Source: Spirochaetae bacterium HGW-Spirochaetae-7
GTDB taxonomy: Bacteria > Spirochaetota > Spirochaetia > Treponematales > UBA12059
Assembly: GCA_002839245.1 (NCBI GenBank)
Contig: PGXR01000132.1
Location: forward strand, 1 to 8,762
Reading direction: 5' to 3'
Length of the DNA: 8,762 bases
Part shown: in pieces, positions 6,887 to 8,762 of the stretch
How the letters are laid out: each line of letters starts with the position of its first letter
Numbering within the stretch: position 1 is the stretch's first letter
Made by a program: the position numbers and the translations under genes
The notes under the pieces: model-generated
The model's database searches: none
Seen by the model: only the letters and a program-made list of their open reading frames with translations
Told to the model about the DNA's origin: nothing

Positions 6887-6888
6887 TC

Positions 6889-6912
6889 GACGGACCGGCG
6901 AGCCCGGCCGTC
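6889..6912 (+). other. Intercistronic GC-rich hairpin before the SAM hydrolase gene
   Basis: GACGG (6889-6893) pairs with CCGTC (6908-6912) and CCGG (6895-6898) with CCGG (6904-6907). This gives nine base pairs with one bulged A and a five-base loop. No U run follows; the Shine-Dalgarno AGGGAGA (6914-6920) comes almost at once. It fills the only real gap inside the operon and could be an RNA processing or stability element, or a translational control element. Confidence 0.5.
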
Positions 6913-6926
6913 CAGGGAGAAAGAAC

Positions 6927-7784
6927 ATGTCCAAGGCACTGGTGTACCAGACCGATTTCGGCACCGCAGACGGAGCGGTCTCCGCGATGTACGGCGTCGC
7001 CCTCAAGGTCGACCCCGCGCTGACGATATTCGACCTGACCCACGACATCCCCCAGTACAACATATGGGAGGCCTCGTACCGTCTCGTGCAGACGGTCCAG
7101 TACTGGCCCGAGGGCACCGTATTCGTGTCCGTCGTGGATCCCGGCGTCGGCTCCTCGCGGCAGAGCGTCGCGGTGCGCACCAGGGCGGGGCAGATAATCG
7201 TGACGCCGGACAACGGCACGCTGACCCACGTCAAGCTCCTGCTGGGCATAGCCGAGGCGCGCGTGCTCAAGGAGGACGTCAACCGGCTTTCCGGCTCGGA
7301 GCTGTCGTACACCTTCCACGGCCGCGACGTGTACGCCTACACCGGAGCGCGCCTGGCGTCAGGCCAGCTGGCCTTCGAGGCCGTCGGCGAGCCTTTGGAC
7401 CCCGCCAGCCTCGTCGAGCTGCCGCACGTCGACGCGGAGCGCTCCGGCGACGCCCTTGAGGGCACGATCGACGTGCTCGACGTCCGCTTCGGGAGCCTCT
7501 GGTCGAACATTCCCCATTCGCTGTTCCTGTCGCTCGGCGTCGATTACGGAAAGAGGGTCGAGGTGTCTCTGCGCAACGACACCCGGGAGGTCTACCGCAA
7601 CACGATGGTCTACGCCCGGTCCTTTGCGGACGTGTCCCTGGGCGAACCGCTGGTCTACATCAACTCGATACTCAACGTAGCCGTCGCGATAAACCAGGGC
7701 TCGTTCGCCCGAGCCTACAACATCGGCACCGGGCTTTCCTGGAAGATCGCCATCCGCAAGGCGCCCAGGATCATCTACGAATAG
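6927..7784 (+). CDS. S-adenosyl-L-methionine hydrolase (adenosine-forming), DUF62 / SAM hydroxide adenosyltransferase family
   Basis: A 285-residue cytoplasmic enzyme expected to attack SAM with a water-derived hydroxide, giving adenosine and L-methionine. Family motifs are in order: YQTDFGTADGAVSAMYG (7-23, with D15 the likely ribose-binding Asp), DLTHDIPQYNI (36-46), VVDPGVGSSR (69-78), TPDNGTL (93-99) and FHGRDVYA (130-137), then a C-terminal domain with FGSLWSNIP (188-196) and INSILNVAVAINQGSFA (245-261). D71, R78 and H131 match the Asp-Arg-His triad that marks the hydrolases and separates them from the related fluorinase and chlorinase. Its role in cells is poorly understood; destroying SAM looks wasteful unless it is regulated. 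It lies between an amino-acid importer and an AzlCD exporter, 10 nt before azlC, which suggests methionine/SAM homeostasis. SD is AGGGAGA at 6914-6920. Confidence 0.9.
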   Translation: MSKALVYQTDFGTADGAVSAMYGVALKVDPALTIFDLTHDIPQYNIWEASYRLVQTVQYWPEGTVFVSVVDPGVGSSRQSVAVRTRAGQIIVTPDNGTLTHVKLLLGIAEARVLKEDVNRLSGSELSYTFHGRDVYAYTGARLASGQLAFEAVGEPLDPASLVELPHVDAERSGDALEGTIDVLDVRFGSLWSNIPHSLFLSLGVDYGKRVEVSLRNDTREVYRNTMVYARSFADVSLGEPLVYINSILNVAVAINQGSFARAYNIGTGLSWKIAIRKAPRIIYE

Positions 7785-7794
7785 CGGGGTTTCC

Positions 7795-8478
7795 ATGCGC
7801 GATGCGCGAAATACTTTCTGGGCCGGCGTACGCGCCGAGTTCCCCCTGCTGGTGGGCGTGTTCCCCTTCGGCATGATATACGGAGCGCTGGCCCTCGACG
7901 CGGGGTTGTCCAGGCTGGCATCCCAAATGATGTCATCCATGGTCTTTGCCGGTTCCGCTCAATTCGTGACGGCGCAACTCGTACGCGATTCCGCGCCAGC
8001 GATGGTGATCCTCCTGACGATAGCCGTGGTCAACCTGCGGCACATGCTGTACAGCGCATCGCTCGCTCCCTACCTCAAAGAACTGCCGCTGAAATGGAAA
8101 GTCGTGCTTTCCTACCTGCTGACCGACGAAGCCTACGCCCCGAGCATAGTCGAGTACGAGCGGACGGGCATCAAGCCGGCGAGCCACTGGTTCCTGCTGG
8201 GTGCCGGCGCAGCCCTCTGGTCGACCTGGCAGGTCAGCACGGCGCTCGGCATATTCCTTGGAACGGCCATTCCCGAGGCCTGGCCGCTGGATTTCGCCTT
8301 GCCCCTTACCTTCATCGCGATGGTCGTGCCGAATCTCAGGAACCGCCCGACCATCGCGGCGGCGCTCGGCGCTGGCATCGTCGCCCTCCTGGCCTGGGGC
8401 CTGCCGTTCAAGCTTGGACTGATACTGGCCGCCCTGACCGGCATCATCGTCGGGACGATCCTGGAGGGCAGGAAATGA
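7795..8478 (+). CDS. azlC: Branched-chain amino-acid exporter, large subunit (AzlC family)
   Basis: A 227-residue inner-membrane protein, the large subunit of the two-part AzlCD (BrnFE-like) exporter. BrnFE of Corynebacterium exports isoleucine, leucine, valine and also methionine; AzlCD of Bacillus gives azaleucine resistance. Family motifs are FPFGMIYG (23-30), SMVFAGSAQF (48-57), VVNLRHMLYS (78-87), LTDEAYA (109-115) and a Trp-rich stretch LWSTWQ (141-146). Hydrophobic segments at about 17-36, 68-92, 133-157, 166-180, 188-203 and 206-223 make it polytopic. The ATG follows the SAM hydrolase stop by 10 nt, with only GGGG (7786-7789) as ribosome-binding site. Its TGA overlaps the azlD start. 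Length is normal. The exported substrate cannot be read from the sequence. Confidence 0.92.
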   Translation: MRDARNTFWAGVRAEFPLLVGVFPFGMIYGALALDAGLSRLASQMMSSMVFAGSAQFVTAQLVRDSAPAMVILLTIAVVNLRHMLYSASLAPYLKELPLKWKVVLSYLLTDEAYAPSIVEYERTGIKPASHWFLLGAGAALWSTWQVSTALGIFLGTAIPEAWPLDFALPLTFIAMVVPNLRNRPTIAAALGAGIVALLAWGLPFKLGLILAALTGIIVGTILEGRK

Positions 8479-8762
8479 GCATCTGGCTGGTCATGCTCCT
8501 CGGCGGCTTGATAACATTCGGAATACGGTTCTCCCTCATCTTCCTGTTCGGCAGGTTCGAGATTCCGCAAACCCTGCGCAAGGCCCTGCACTATGTCCCG
8601 CCCGCCGTCTTGTCGGCGATCATCTTCCCCGAGCTGTTCTACCACGGCAACCGGATCGTCCTGTCGTTCGACAACACGCGACTCCTGGCCGGCATTATCG
8701 CAATCGTCGTGGCGTGGTTCTCGAAGAACACCCTGCTGACGATAGTGGCCGGAATGGCGGCG
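8475..8762 (+). CDS. azlD: Branched-chain amino-acid exporter, small subunit (AzlD family), 3' end cut by window
   Basis: The first 96 codons are visible; AzlD proteins are about 100-110 residues, so only a short C-terminal piece is missing. Family motifs are plain: LLGGLITFGIRFSLIF (8-23), LHYVPPAVLSAIIFPELF (38-55), NTRLLAGIIA (67-76) and AWFSKNTLLTIVAGM (80-94). It has three or four short membrane segments and should pair with AzlC in the inner membrane. The ATG overlaps the azlC stop as ATGA, and GGAGGG (8463-8468) is a good ribosome-binding site 6 nt upstream, so the two subunits are probably made in a coupled way. No terminator is seen, and the operon may continue beyond the window. Confidence 0.93.
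   Translation, partial: MSIWLVMLLGGLITFGIRFSLIFLFGRFEIPQTLRKALHYVPPAVLSAIIFPELFYHGNRIVLSFDNTRLLAGIIAIVVAWFSKNTLLTIVAGMAA

Noticed and set aside
6889..6912. Rho-independent terminator between the ATPase and SAM hydrolase genes
   Set aside because: The stem is strong, but it is followed at once by a Shine-Dalgarno and no run of T, so it is listed as a structured element only.
6927..7784. Fluorinase or chlorinase activity for the SAM hydrolase
   Set aside because: The D71-R78-H131 triad fits the hydroxide-transferring branch, and there is no halometabolite gene context.

Overview
This is a GC-rich bacterial window with tightly packed, high-GC3 genes. There are two blocks on opposite strands around one divergent intergenic region, plus a methylglyoxal synthase gene (mgsA) at the left. 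No RNA genes, insertion sequences or CRISPR arrays are visible. The organism is probably a free-living or fermentative bacterium. A GC-rich spirochaete is my best guess, resting on three weak signs: an RlmN with an FCET cluster motif, a relaxed lipobox in the solute-binding protein, and a cyclic-nucleotide/hemerythrin multidomain protein. None of these is decisive. Ile ATA codons are used surprisingly often for such a GC-rich sequence.

Left part (1-1707). A possible 3' end of an unidentified gene (2-127) precedes mgsA (185-658, + strand). mgsA meets rlmN (655-1707, - strand) tail to tail, and their stop codons overlap, so no terminator fits between them.

Leftward operon (4295 to 655). A large protein of about 863 residues (1704-4295, - strand) is followed by rlmN with a 4-nt ATGA overlap. 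The large protein combines an uncharacterised N-terminal region, a metallo-beta-lactamase (MBL) fold hydrolase with a full HxHxDH-type metal site, two cyclic-nucleotide-binding-like domains (the first degenerate), and a C-terminal bacteriohemerythrin domain with all seven di-iron ligands. It looks like a cytoplasmic sensor-hydrolase that could link O2, NO or redox state and a cyclic nucleotide to an unknown hydrolytic activity. This is the most novel item in the window.

Divergent region (4296-4459). This holds a good -10 for the leftward operon, a weaker promoter candidate for the rightward one, and a GC hairpin ending right at the Shine-Dalgarno of the rightward operon.

Rightward operon (4460 to beyond 8762). 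It encodes a polar amino-acid ABC importer (lipoprotein binding protein, permease, ATPase), an S-adenosylmethionine hydrolase of the DUF62 / SAM hydroxide adenosyltransferase family, and an AzlC-AzlD branched-chain amino-acid exporter pair (AzlD is cut by the window end). Spacing is 13 nt or less, or overlapping, except for a 40-nt gap before the SAM hydrolase. That gap holds a second hairpin resembling the one in the operon leader. A reasonable inference is an amino-acid homeostasis cluster: import, SAM breakdown to methionine and adenosine, and export of excess methionine or branched-chain amino acids.
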